Below are positions 1-6,328 of a DNA stretch of 6,986 bases, in pieces. Source of the stretch: Alphaproteobacteria bacterium. GTDB taxonomy: Bacteria > Pseudomonadota > Alphaproteobacteria > Rickettsiales > UBA998. Numbering within the stretch: position 1 is the first letter of the stretch; each line of letters opens with the position of its first letter. The notes beneath the pieces were generated by a model. The model was given only the letters and a program-made list of their open reading frames with translations, made no database searches and had not been told where the DNA came from. Both the position numbers and the translations under genes were made by a program. The DNA lies in NCBI GenBank assembly GCA_021730835.1, contig JAKFYP010000037.1, forward strand, positions 1-6,986. Direction: 5' to 3'.

Positions 1-1
1 G

Positions 2-67
2 GACTATAAAGAGCATAACCTCAATCTCTTTGAAGTGCGGGACTTCTTGGGACATACGTTGGGGTAG
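2..67 (+). pseudogene. 3' end of a probable tyrosine recombinase (integrase), truncated
   Basis: Only the last 21 codons are inside the window. They end in VRDFLGHTLG and a TAG stop. The pattern of a hydrophobic stretch followed by LGH and T matches the second histidine box of tyrosine recombinases, which cut and rejoin DNA at attachment sites. In that family the nucleophilic tyrosine normally follows this histidine by about nine residues. Here the frame stops three residues after it, so the catalytic residue is missing and the gene is probably inactive. Reading one base back at the GGGG run (61-64) would continue as VEHYGV before another stop, with a tyrosine seven residues after the histidine, so a frameshift is an alternative to truncation. 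The next gene starts six bases later. With so little sequence the family call is tentative. Confidence 0.45.
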
Positions 68-73
68 AACATT

Positions 74-979
74 ATGGAGTCTAAAGCCGTAGAAGAGAAA
101 GACTCTCATTCTGAAAAGCCTGAAAACGTAGTTCTCAAGAACGCATCACAAATAGTCTTGCTGGCATCATCTCTGCTTGTTGTCATCTCAGTCCTTTATA
201 ATCTTGCATATTTCCAAATCATTGCGCCGGAGTATTTCAACCTTCTAACCGTAAATGACCATATCAATGCCGCGCTTGGTTGGCTGGCATATACTCCCCT
301 TGCATTATTACCCACAATAATTTGGCATTACTTTTTTAGGATTCAGGATGCTTTCCAAGGAATAATCCAAGGCAAACTAGGAACATTTCTTAGAAAGAGA
401 GCCAATCTAAAGCGACTCCTTAAAATTATTTCTTCTAAAAAGTGGGTTAAGGTGGTTTTGGTATGCATAGAAATTCTATGTATAATCTTACTTATTGGTC
501 CCATTTACTATCTATTGCAGTGGGAGGCTTATCCATACGCAAAATCTTTGATTGCAGAATTAGGCTTTGGACGTGAAGTTCACAATTATCTCAAACTAAT
601 AACAGTGAGCCTTCTGTCAGTGTTCATTATTGCCTATGGAGCTGGAAAATTAGGGCATTGGTTTGTGAGGTTTTTGCTGCTTTGCTCGTTAATACTAATC
701 CCAGTAATTACAGGAAAAATAGAAGCACAACAGGCACTGTCTGCAAAATACCAGAAGGAACAGGATAAGAAAGATTTATACAATCTTCAAACGTCCTCTG
801 GTGTGCGGGAGCATATTGTGATTATGCGCTCTATTGAGAAGGGGCTTATTTTCCGTGACACTCACCACAGCACAGTTTCATTTATCACATGGGACAAAAT
901 ACAGGACCTATCTTCATATCCATCTCTGCTGAAACCAAATGAGGCAAAGAAAGAGGAAACATCAAAAAGTGCCCCATGA
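74..979 (+). CDS. Unknown five-helix inner-membrane protein with a cytoplasmic-type C-terminal domain
   Basis: I do not recognise this 301-residue protein. After a charged N-terminus (1-22) it shows hydrophobic segments at about 26-50, 66-88, 126-148, 172-192 and 196-215. A basic loop at 104-126 fits the cytoplasmic side. The last 85 residues are soluble. They begin with a charged, possibly helical stretch (225-236) and go on to a small mixed region around IEKGLIFRD and VSFITWDKIQDL that looks like a short beta fold. A conserved-looking NLAYFQIIAPEYFNLLTVND segment links helices 1 and 2. The ATG lies six bases after the recombinase stop, with only a GGGG stretch upstream as a possible ribosome binding site, so it may be co-transcribed with that gene. 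Codon use is AT-rich, unlike the core genes to the right, which suggests horizontal transfer. It is probably island cargo. A defence or immunity role is possible but nothing in the sequence shows it. Confidence 0.75.
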   Translation: MESKAVEEKDSHSEKPENVVLKNASQIVLLASSLLVVISVLYNLAYFQIIAPEYFNLLTVNDHINAALGWLAYTPLALLPTIIWHYFFRIQDAFQGIIQGKLGTFLRKRANLKRLLKIISSKKWVKVVLVCIEILCIILLIGPIYYLLQWEAYPYAKSLIAELGFGREVHNYLKLITVSLLSVFIIAYGAGKLGHWFVRFLLLCSLILIPVITGKIEAQQALSAKYQKEQDKKDLYNLQTSSGVREHIVIMRSIEKGLIFRDTHHSTVSFITWDKIQDLSSYPSLLKPNEAKKEETSKSAP

Positions 980-1048
980 CTTAACAAGATGTTGAATTGG
1001 TTATCTTCTCTCAATTATTTATCCTGAAGTGCCATAAGTTATTGCTGT

Positions 1049-1135
1049 TGACCTGCGCCCCGCAATTTAGTCCAGAAATTGGGAGAGTCTGCTAACCTGC
1101 AATAAGGAGGCGCAGATTTTATGAAGCAGCGATTC
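1049..1135 (+). mobile_element. Possible left-end remnant of an IS3-family insertion sequence
   Basis: The stretch opens with TGACCTGCGCCCC and contains the inverted repeat CAATTT-7-AAATTG (centred near 1071). It then has a strong ribosome binding site AAGGAGG (1104-1110) and an ATG at 1121 reading MKQRF. From memory, this layout of TGA-type terminal repeat, short leader, Shine-Dalgarno and MK(K/Q)RF matches the left end and orfA start of IS3-family elements. The similarity ends after the fifth codon. The frame then reads RSHKWACLHGW, unlike an IS3 OrfA, and stops after 46 codons. I infer a short left-end scar. The alternative is that this is the native leader of the 81-residue frame that follows, displaced by a one-base frameshift near 1145-1147. 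No matching right end is visible. Confidence 0.35.
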
Positions 1136-1146
1136 AGAAGTCACAA

Positions 1147-1392
1147 ATGGGCGTGTTTACATGGGTGGCCGGGGAGTATGACAAGGAGCATAAAAAATGG
1201 CTTGGCGCGGACGAAATCATCCGGCGATTTGAACGCCCGGATGATTGCCCTGTCTTCTTAAAAAAGATCATCCTAAAGGGCGAACAGATGCCTGAGTTAA
1301 GAACTTTCATTTACCGCGAGGGCATCAGCAAAGCGAACTTGATGCCAACGCTAGACAATATCGCTCATACTGTCAAAAGCAGATGGCTTTAG
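1147..1392 (+). CDS. Hypothetical 81-residue protein, probably a gene fragment
   Basis: The product is a charged, soluble-looking protein with no membrane segment and no motif I recognise. The composition is protein-like (WLGADEIIRRFERPDD, LKKIILKGEQMPELRTF), so it is probably real coding sequence or a recent relic. The start is doubtful. The ATG at 1147 has only AGAAG at 1136-1140 as a weak ribosome binding site. The strong AAGGAGG at 1104-1110 serves an ATG at 1121 that is in another frame. The body frame is open back to 1096 without an earlier ATG. Either the 5' part was replaced by the insertion-sequence scar just upstream, or a single base was lost at the AAA of 1145-1147. Function is unknown. 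Confidence 0.4.
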   Translation: MGVFTWVAGEYDKEHKKWLGADEIIRRFERPDDCPVFLKKIILKGEQMPELRTFIYREGISKANLMPTLDNIAHTVKSRWL

Positions 1393-1454
1393 CTGCTATG
1401 TAAAAATGAGGCACTCAAACTCCCTTCGAGAGTGATTTAAAGTACATTACACCC

Positions 1455-1619
1455 TCACTTCTTTCCCGTAGCGGGAAATCTGGCGATAGGCTCCCGCGCC
1501 CTGCCACGGTGGGTTTGACGCGTATACTGACAGCCGCAATCCTTGCACTTATAGCGCTGCACATCTTTCACAAATCCGCACTTTACCTTGGTTTTCGATG
1601 AACATTTCGGGCAATCCAT
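1455..1619 (-). pseudogene. Truncated IS1-type transposase, N-terminal zinc-ribbon fragment (InsA-like)
   Basis: The 54-residue frame starts MDCPKCSSKTKVKCG. Two cysteine pairs, C3/C6 and C25/C28 (CPKC and CKDC), form the zinc ribbon found at the N-terminus of IS1-type InsA proteins, followed by the usual QYTRQTHRGR stretch. I chose the ATG at 1619 because GGAGG lies a few bases before it. The frame is open to 1661, but the upstream residues do not resemble the family and that start lacks a ribosome binding site. In complete proteins the THRGR stretch leads into a helix-turn-helix. Here it changes to AREPIARFPATGKK and stops, so the DNA-binding and catalytic parts are absent. No InsB-like frame follows. 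It is most likely an inactive remnant. Confidence 0.7.
1462..1478. repeat. Perfect 7-bp inverted repeat with 3-bp loop
   Basis: TTTCCCG, then TAG, then CGGGAAA form a perfect hairpin at the 3' end of the transposase fragment, within its non-family tail. It may mark a recombination breakpoint or act as a weak terminator. No T-run follows closely on either strand. Confidence 0.5.
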
Positions 1620-1702
1620 GACTTCCTCCGTGGGTGAGTTGAGCCGCATCAACCCTACCACACAGCGATAGATATTGCATCATTATTTACTTAATACCCT
1701 CG

Positions 1703-1751
1703 AAAAAAGAGTAGGTTACGCCGCATAAGCGGCGGGCTTGCGTTGCAAGCC
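1703..1751 (-). terminator. Two adjacent perfect hairpins plus a T-run, possible slt terminator
   Basis: CGCCGC-ATAA-GCGGCG (1719-1734) and GGCTTGC-GTT-GCAAGCC (1735-1751) are perfect stem-loops that abut with no gap. Read on the minus strand they lie 50-80 bases past the slt stop and are followed, after about ten bases, by six Ts (1703-1708). The gap between the last stem and the T-run is longer than in a classic intrinsic terminator, so termination is an inference. The pair could equally be a repeated palindromic unit like those found between genes in many proteobacteria. Confidence 0.4.
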
Positions 1752-1796
1752 ATAGTCATTCCGATTTTACAGGAAATTATAAAGTGGAATGGCTAT
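1752..1796. repeat. 45-bp inverted-repeat unit with 11-bp arms
   Basis: The arms are ATAGTCATTCC (1752-1762) and GGAATGGCTAT (1786-1796). They pair over 11 bases with one G-T mismatch around a 23-bp AT-rich centre. TA-rich sequence flanks the right end. It sits between the slt stop and the paired hairpins. Such an arrangement could be a residue of a TA-targeting element (IS630/mariner type) or part of a longer palindromic repeat unit. I cannot tell from one copy. Confidence 0.5.
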
Positions 1797-1800
1797 ATAA

Positions 1801-3570
1801 CTACACTTTCGGCCATTCCTGCCGGGCGAGATGGGCCAGCGCCGGGTTGCTGCCGCTGAACATGCGCTGGTAAACCCAGTAGCTTTTCATCACCTGCCGG
1901 ATGTAACGGCGGGTCTCAGCATAGGGAACGGTCTCGATAAACAGCAGCGGATCGGTTGTGCTCAGGCGCTCCTGCCAGCGCTGGACATTTCCCGGCCCGG
2001 CATTATAGGCGGCCAGCAGATAGACGAGGTTGGAGCCGATATTACTCTGCTCGCTCAAATGATTGAGGTAGGCCTGACCGATTTTCAGGTTGAAATCCGC
2101 GTCGAGCAGATTGTAGCTCAGTCCGGTTATACTTTTGGGAATACTGTTATCCGCCGAGGCGACTTTCACGTCCAGCCCGCCGTTGCGCACAACATAACGC
2201 GCTGTCGTCGGCATGATCTGCATCAGCCCTTTCGCCCCACGATGCGAGCCTGCCTGCGGGTCGAAGCCCGACTCCTGCCGCACGATAGCCAGCACCAGCG
2301 GTACGTTGGTGTTGCGGTTGAGCGATGTCGTCCATTCCGGCATCGGGTATTCTTCCATCACGGCATCGCTTTGGGCCGGGTCGTCCAGTAATTGCTCAAG
2401 CGGTAGCCGTACCGCATTCAAGCCGATCTGGCGGGTCAGGCGGGCCAGTTGCATGCGCTCGGCTCTGGTGGCGGGCAGGAAAGCCTGACGCACCTCTTCC
2501 GCCGCCGATATGTCCTTGCCCAGTGCCTTGAGCAAGACGACGCGTCTGGCAACCGGAACCGATACCAACTCGTCGGCGGAAACCGGCGTAGCGGCGGCGG
2601 TCGGAACCGGGACATGGCGGCCCAGCAGGTTATTGGCCAGCATGCCGTAGAAACTGTAGGGGTAGTTGGCGGTCAGCGTCAGGTAGCGCGACGCTTCCTT
2701 GCGGTTGCCCATCACGGTATAGCTGCGATAGGCCCAGAATGCCGCAGCGGCGCTGTGCTCGGCGGGCAGGCCGGAAGCCGTGCGGGCCTGCCGTGAGAAA
2801 TGCTGTGCGGCGGCAGGGTAATCCTGACGCATCCAGGCACTCAGGCCCGCCAGCCAGTGTGCTGAGGGGCTATGCACGCCGGAACGGGCAAGAATCCGCT
2901 CCGCCTGCCCTTGCGCAACGGTATATTTTCCATCGTGAAAATTAGTGAATGCCTGTTTCCAGTTGGCGCGTTCCGAGGCGGCGATGACATGGGCCGGATA
3001 GGCCAGACCATGATAGCGATGCGGGTGCTTGCGGGTAACAGGAGCCGGAACGTTTTTCGCCTGCCTCGGATAGAGTTCCGCTAGCCGGTCATAGATTGCA
3101 GGCGCTTGCGGCGAGGAGGAAAATCGCTCCAGCCAGTCGGTCAACTCCTGCACGTTGGGCACGTAGCGCGGGTGACGATAGCGCTCGGCCAGCACATAGC
3201 TGAAGAGCAACGGGTCGTTCAGCCCGGCAATCAGGCGGTCGGCTTCCTGCCAGCGTGCCTCACCCTGTAGCTCGAAAATCTGGCGATACAGCGCCAGTGT
3301 CTCCCGGGGCCACAGCTTCAGCGCCAGTTGCCCGGCGGGCGTTTCGCCAAAATGCTTCGGCAGGACGGGAGCAACGGTTTTGGCGGGAAGGGGAGTCGCA
3401 ATAGCTGAATAACCCGGCAACTTGTGGCCACCGACCGGATGCAGGGCGACCCATGCTCCTGTAATCAGCAGGCCAAATATGGCGGCGCTTTGTTGCATTC
3501 TTGCTTCATGCTTACCGGAAAACGGGGCGAAGAAGAGGCGTTTGCGCGATCTGTGGTTGCTTGCCAGCAT
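1801..3570 (-). CDS. slt: Slt70-type lytic murein transglycosylase
   Basis: This enzyme cleaves the MurNAc-GlcNAc bond of peptidoglycan in the periplasm and forms 1,6-anhydro-MurNAc ends. From the ATG at 3570 it has 589 residues. A basic N-terminus is followed by one hydrophobic segment (26-43) serving as signal or anchor. Next comes a long helical-repeat region typical of the Slt superhelix (about 70-410), then the C-terminal SLT domain (about 423-575). Visible motifs are the catalytic E433 in VRQESGF, GLMQIMP (448-454), AAYNAGPG (520-527) and ETVPYAETRRYI (546-557). The length fits the family. The start is uncertain: a TTG at 3630 extends the frame but lies at the inferred transcription start, and an ATG at 3498 gives a signal lacking basic residues. 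None has a clear ribosome binding site. The gene follows udg on the same strand after about 130 bases and has its own likely promoter. Confidence 0.9.
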   Translation of the reverse strand: MLASNHRSRKRLFFAPFSGKHEARMQQSAAIFGLLITGAWVALHPVGGHKLPGYSAIATPLPAKTVAPVLPKHFGETPAGQLALKLWPRETLALYRQIFELQGEARWQEADRLIAGLNDPLLFSYVLAERYRHPRYVPNVQELTDWLERFSSSPQAPAIYDRLAELYPRQAKNVPAPVTRKHPHRYHGLAYPAHVIAASERANWKQAFTNFHDGKYTVAQGQAERILARSGVHSPSAHWLAGLSAWMRQDYPAAAQHFSRQARTASGLPAEHSAAAAFWAYRSYTVMGNRKEASRYLTLTANYPYSFYGMLANNLLGRHVPVPTAAATPVSADELVSVPVARRVVLLKALGKDISAAEEVRQAFLPATRAERMQLARLTRQIGLNAVRLPLEQLLDDPAQSDAVMEEYPMPEWTTSLNRNTNVPLVLAIVRQESGFDPQAGSHRGAKGLMQIMPTTARYVVRNGGLDVKVASADNSIPKSITGLSYNLLDADFNLKIGQAYLNHLSEQSNIGSNLVYLLAAYNAGPGNVQRWQERLSTTDPLLFIETVPYAETRRYIRQVMKSYWVYQRMFSGSNPALAHLARQEWPKV

Positions 3571-3645
3571 ATTTTTATATCGAAAAAGGATATAGTGTGC
3601 CGGTTGGCATTTATCAAGTATTGAAGACAAATTTTAATTCTTGCC

Positions 3646-3677
3646 ACTATATATGGTGTTTCTGAATTTAAATGCAA
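3646..3677 (-). promoter_or_regulatory. Likely sigma70-type promoter of slt
   Basis: On the minus strand TTGCAT (3672-3677) is followed after 18 bases by TATATA (3648-3653), or after 20 by TATAGT (3646-3651). This predicts transcription starting near 3640 and a leader of about 70 bases before the ATG at 3570. The region is AT-rich in an otherwise GC-rich setting. This is a pattern match only. Confidence 0.4.
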
Positions 3678-3688
3678 CTATATATGGT
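3646..3688. repeat. Direct repeat ACTATATATGGT, two copies 31 bp apart
   Basis: Identical 12-mers lie at 3646-3657 and 3677-3688, and extended comparison (GCMACTATATATGGTKTT) gives 16 of 18 matches. The start-to-start distance of 31 bp is close to three DNA helical turns. One copy overlaps the putative slt -10 element and the other abuts its -35, with the palindrome ATTTAAAT (3666-3673) between them. This suggests paired operator sites for a regulator, but AT-richness also makes chance similarity easier. Confidence 0.45.
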
Positions 3689-3697
3689 TTTCGTTCC

Positions 3698-4501
3698 TTA
3701 TTTATCCACAGCAAGAAAAGCCTCAATATCGAGCAGATCGTGCCAGGCCAGTCTTTTATGTAACGGCTGACGTAGCAGGTAGGAAGGGTGAAAAATCACC
3801 CGGGTTTCGATGGGCGCGGTCAGCCAGGCGTTATGATAGCGATACCGCCCGCCGCGCATGCGGGTGATGCCCTGTTGGGTATCAAGCAGCGATTTAATCG
3901 CCGTGCCGCCGACCAGCACCAGCAGGCGGGGTTTTATCAGGGCGATATGTTTTTCGACGAACGGGCGGCAAGCGGCCAGTTCTTCCGGCGTCGGCGGGCG
4001 GTTGCCGGGGGGACGCCAGAACAGAGTATTAGAGATATAAAATGTCTCGCGGGTGAGGCCGATAGCGGCGAACATCTTATCGAGCAATTGCCCGCTCGGC
4101 CCGCAAAACGGGATGCCCTGCCGGTCTTCCTCAGCCCCGGGAGCTTCGCCGATCAGCATGACATCCGCGGCGGGGTTGCCATCGGCAAAGACGGTATTCA
4201 TCGCGGTTTTTTTCAGGGCGCAACCCTCAAACGCCATCACCGCCTGCCGCAATGCCTCCGGCGTTTCGCATGCCTCAGCCAGTTCACGGGCTTTGGCGGC
4301 AGCGGCGGCGGGAGAGGCTGTCAGCGCCGGATCAACCTTATGGTTCATCGGCGGAGGCGCGGGCCTGCGAATTGCGGCCTGCGGGGCGGGCGCAACCGGG
4401 CGCGGGGCGTGCAGGCGGTTAACGGGCGCGGGCAGAGTGGCTTCAGTGACGCCGCTGAGATGATACCATTCGAGTAACTGACGGACTTGCTGTGGCTGCA
4501 T
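3698..4501 (-). CDS. Uracil-DNA glycosylase, family 4-like
   Basis: The enzyme removes uracil from DNA, starting base-excision repair in the cytoplasm. The 267-residue product has a short N-terminal helix, a Pro/Ala-rich low-complexity linker (24-70) and the glycosylase domain (about 85-265). Key motifs are GEAPGAEED (118-126, catalytic-motif glutamate E119), PFCGPSGQLLD (131-141), RPPGNR (163-168) and HPSYLLR (238-244). Family 4 enzymes usually bind a 4Fe-4S cluster through four cysteines. Here C94 and C178 align with two of them, but the other two positions hold F91 and W162, so a normal cluster is unlikely. I chose the ATG at 4501 because AGGAA lies seven bases before it. The frame stays open to 4927, but that part is antisense to etfQO. 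It diverges from etfQO. Confidence 0.9.
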   Translation of the reverse strand: MQPQQVRQLLEWYHLSGVTEATLPAPVNRLHAPRPVAPAPQAAIRRPAPPPMNHKVDPALTASPAAAAAKARELAEACETPEALRQAVMAFEGCALKKTAMNTVFADGNPAADVMLIGEAPGAEEDRQGIPFCGPSGQLLDKMFAAIGLTRETFYISNTLFWRPPGNRPPTPEELAACRPFVEKHIALIKPRLLVLVGGTAIKSLLDTQQGITRMRGGRYRYHNAWLTAPIETRVIFHPSYLLRQPLHKRLAWHDLLDIEAFLAVDK

Positions 4502-4583
4502 GGTTGCGTTCCTGCGATGGCTGCAATAAGCTTTGTGACGTAACTTAACAGGTTTGATCCAACTGGCAACCGGAGTTCGGAAC
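4502..4583. promoter_or_regulatory. Divergent control region between udg and etfQO
   Basis: These 82 bases must hold the start signals of both genes. The two ribosome binding sites can be seen: AGGAA on the minus strand before 4501, and GGAG at 4572-4575 before the ATG at 4584. Candidate promoter boxes are weak, for example TTGCCA followed after 16 bases by TAAGTT on the minus strand. I see no clear palindromic operator. Confidence 0.35.
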
Positions 4584-6224
4584 ATGAGCGAGGCCATGCA
4601 GGCAGAAACACGCGAAGTCATGGAATGCGACGTGGTGATCGTCGGGGCTGGGCCATCGGGCTTATCGGCGGCGATACGGCTGGCGCAACTGGCGCAGGCG
4701 GCAGGGAAAACGCTCAATATCTGCGTGGTGGAAAAAGGCTCGGAAGTCGGGGTGCATATCCTCTCGGGTGCGGCGCTGGAGCCGAAAGCGCTCAACGAAT
4801 TGCTGCCCGACTGGAGGGAGCGTGAAGCGCCGCTGCATGTGCCGGTCAGCAAAGACCGGTTTCTGTTGCTCGGCTCTCGTGGGTCGATAAAATTGCCTGT
4901 CCCTCCTGCAATGCGCAACGAGGGCAATTACATCATCTCGCTTGGCAATTTCTGCCGCTGGCTGGGAAAACAGGCCGAAGCGCTCGGGGTGCAGATATTC
5001 CCCGGCTTCCCGGCGGCGGAGGCGATTATTGAAGGCGGCATAGTCAGGGGTATTGTTACCGGGGCGTTCGGGATCAGCAAAGACGGCAGGCGCAAGCCAT
5101 CCTATCAGCCGGGCATGGAGCTGAGGGCGAAATACACCATTTTCGCCGAGGGTTGCCGGGGTTCGCTGGCCCGCAAGCTGACGGATATGTTCGATCTGTG
5201 CAAGGATTGCGATCCGCAGACCTACGGTATCGGCATCAAGGAGCTGTGGGAAATCACCCCGGAGAAGCACCGCCAAGGCGAGGTAATGCACACGATCGGC
5301 TGGCCGCTCAATGTGGATACATACGGCGGCTCATTCGTCTATCACGCCGAGAACAACCAGCTATCCATCGGCTTTATCGTCGGGCTGGATTACAGCAACC
5401 CTTACCTCGATCCGTATCTGGAGTTTCAGAAATTCAAAACCCATCCGCAGATTCGCCCGCTGCTTGAAGGCGGCAGGCGGATTGCCTACGGAGCGCGGGC
5501 ATTGAGTGAGGGCGGGCTGCAATCCGTCCCCAAACTGTCCTTTCCGGGCGGCGTGCTGACCGGCGATGCCGCCGGGTTCCTCAATGTCGCCAAAATCAAG
5601 GGCACGCATACGGCGATGAAATCCGGCATGCTGGCGGCGGAATCGGTTTTCGCGGCGCTTGATGCACCCGCTGCGACACTCGATAGCTACGAGCAGGCTA
5701 TCATGAACTCATGGCTCTACGATGAACTCTATGCGGCGCGCAATATCCGCCCGGCCTTTCATTATGGATTACTGATCGGGATGTTTTACGCTGCGGTGGA
5801 AAGCTTCATCCTGCGTGGTAAGGGATGGTGGACGTTTCGCAACCGCGCCGATCACACGCAACTGAAAAAAACCAAATCCTGCCGCAAGCCGGAATACCCT
5901 GCGCCGGACGGGGTGATTACCTTCGACCGCACCTCCTCGGTCTACCTTGCCAATACCAGCCACGACGAAGATCAGCCCGATCATCTGACGCTAAAAGACC
6001 CGAAAGTGCCGGTGGAAATCAACCTGCCGGAATATGCGGGGCCGGAAGCGCGTTATTGCCCGGCCGGAGTCTATGAGTTCGTGACGGAAGGCGGCGGTGA
6101 GCGGCTGCAAATCAACGCGGCCAATTGCGTGCATTGCAAGACCTGCGACATCAAGGATCCGACGCAGAATATCGTCTGGGTAACGCCCGAGGGCGGCAGC
6201 GGCCCGAATTATCCGAATATGTAA
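4584..6224 (+). CDS. etfQO: Electron-transfer flavoprotein:ubiquinone oxidoreductase (ETF-QO)
   Basis: This membrane-bound enzyme takes electrons from reduced electron-transfer flavoprotein, which is loaded by acyl-CoA and related dehydrogenases, and passes them to ubiquinone. The 546-residue length is typical. Domains in order are the FAD dinucleotide fold with VGAGPSGL (20-27), a FAD/quinone-binding core with AEGCRGSLARKL (188-199), QTYGIGIKELW and GWPLNVDTYGGSF, a second FAD contact GDAAGFLNV (327-335) followed by KIKGTHTAMKSG, and a C-terminal ferredoxin-like 4Fe-4S domain. The cluster cysteines are C492 (RYCPAGVYE) and C515, C518 and C521 (CVHCKTC). All look intact, and the core closely resembles the mitochondrial enzyme. 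The ATG at 4584 is preferred over an upstream TTG at 4554 because GGAG sits eight bases before it. The etfAB genes are not in this window. There is no obvious terminator downstream. Confidence 0.97.
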   Translation: MSEAMQAETREVMECDVVIVGAGPSGLSAAIRLAQLAQAAGKTLNICVVEKGSEVGVHILSGAALEPKALNELLPDWREREAPLHVPVSKDRFLLLGSRGSIKLPVPPAMRNEGNYIISLGNFCRWLGKQAEALGVQIFPGFPAAEAIIEGGIVRGIVTGAFGISKDGRRKPSYQPGMELRAKYTIFAEGCRGSLARKLTDMFDLCKDCDPQTYGIGIKELWEITPEKHRQGEVMHTIGWPLNVDTYGGSFVYHAENNQLSIGFIVGLDYSNPYLDPYLEFQKFKTHPQIRPLLEGGRRIAYGARALSEGGLQSVPKLSFPGGVLTGDAAGFLNVAKIKGTHTAMKSGMLAAESVFAALDAPAATLDSYEQAIMNSWLYDELYAARNIRPAFHYGLLIGMFYAAVESFILRGKGWWTFRNRADHTQLKKTKSCRKPEYPAPDGVITFDRTSSVYLANTSHDEDQPDHLTLKDPKVPVEINLPEYAGPEARYCPAGVYEFVTEGGGERLQINAANCVHCKTCDIKDPTQNIVWVTPEGGSGPNYPNM

Positions 6225-6311
6225 TTTTGTCACAGATGCAGTGAGGGCCATTCATTAGAGCGACCGATTGGCAATAGATTTGACAGATGAGTTTAAAACA
6301 TATATCCCTAT

Positions 6312-6328
6312 AAAAGGATGAGACCATG
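6312..6328 (+). promoter_or_regulatory. Ribosome binding site and ATG that are out of frame with the downstream body
   Basis: AAAAGGA (6312-6318) lies seven bases before an ATG at 6326, ideal spacing. That ATG reads MVLRISFF and hits TGA at 6350-6352, directly after a run of seven Ts (6344-6350). Dropping one T joins it exactly to the long frame that follows. The ATG at 6318, which is in frame with the body, overlaps this ribosome binding site and has none of its own. Confidence 0.55.

Larger units (their letters stand above)
1455..1659 (-). mobile_element. Degenerate IS1-family element remnant
   Basis: On the minus strand, GGTAGGGTTGATGCGGCTCA begins at 1659 and leads after about 20 bases to the ribosome binding site and ATG of the zinc-ribbon fragment. 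IS1-type elements typically start with GGT and a short leader before InsA, so this is a plausible left terminal repeat. I could not find its inverted copy on the other side (1390-1460), which agrees with loss of the right part of the element. The boundary at 1455 is simply the stop of the fragment, and the true breakpoint could lie near 1510, where the protein stops resembling the family. Confidence 0.4.

Noticed and set aside
1831..2391. Long plus-strand open frame opposite slt
   Set aside because: It lies wholly antisense to the SLT catalytic region. Its composition is that expected from the reverse strand of a GC-rich gene, and it has no recognisable domain.
3571..3630. TTG start extending slt by 20 residues
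   Set aside because: No ribosome binding site, and it sits only about ten bases from the inferred transcription start; the extra residues do not resemble a signal peptide.
3788..4477. 229-codon plus-strand open frame opposite udg
   Set aside because: Antisense shadow of the glycosylase gene in a GC-rich region, with no motif of its own.
4502..4927. A 142-residue N-terminal extension of the uracil-DNA glycosylase on the minus strand
   Set aside because: It is antisense to the well-conserved etfQO gene, is Ser-rich and unlike the family; the ATG at 4501 has a good ribosome binding site.
4662..5291. 209-codon minus-strand open frame opposite etfQO
   Set aside because: Antisense to the FAD-binding half of ETF-QO; Arg/His-rich shadow composition.
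6280..6306. Promoter for the acidic protein: TTGACA (6280-6285) with TATATC (6301-6306)
   Set aside because: The spacing is only 15 bases and the predicted transcription start near 6313 would fall inside the ribosome binding site; the TTGACA match may be chance.
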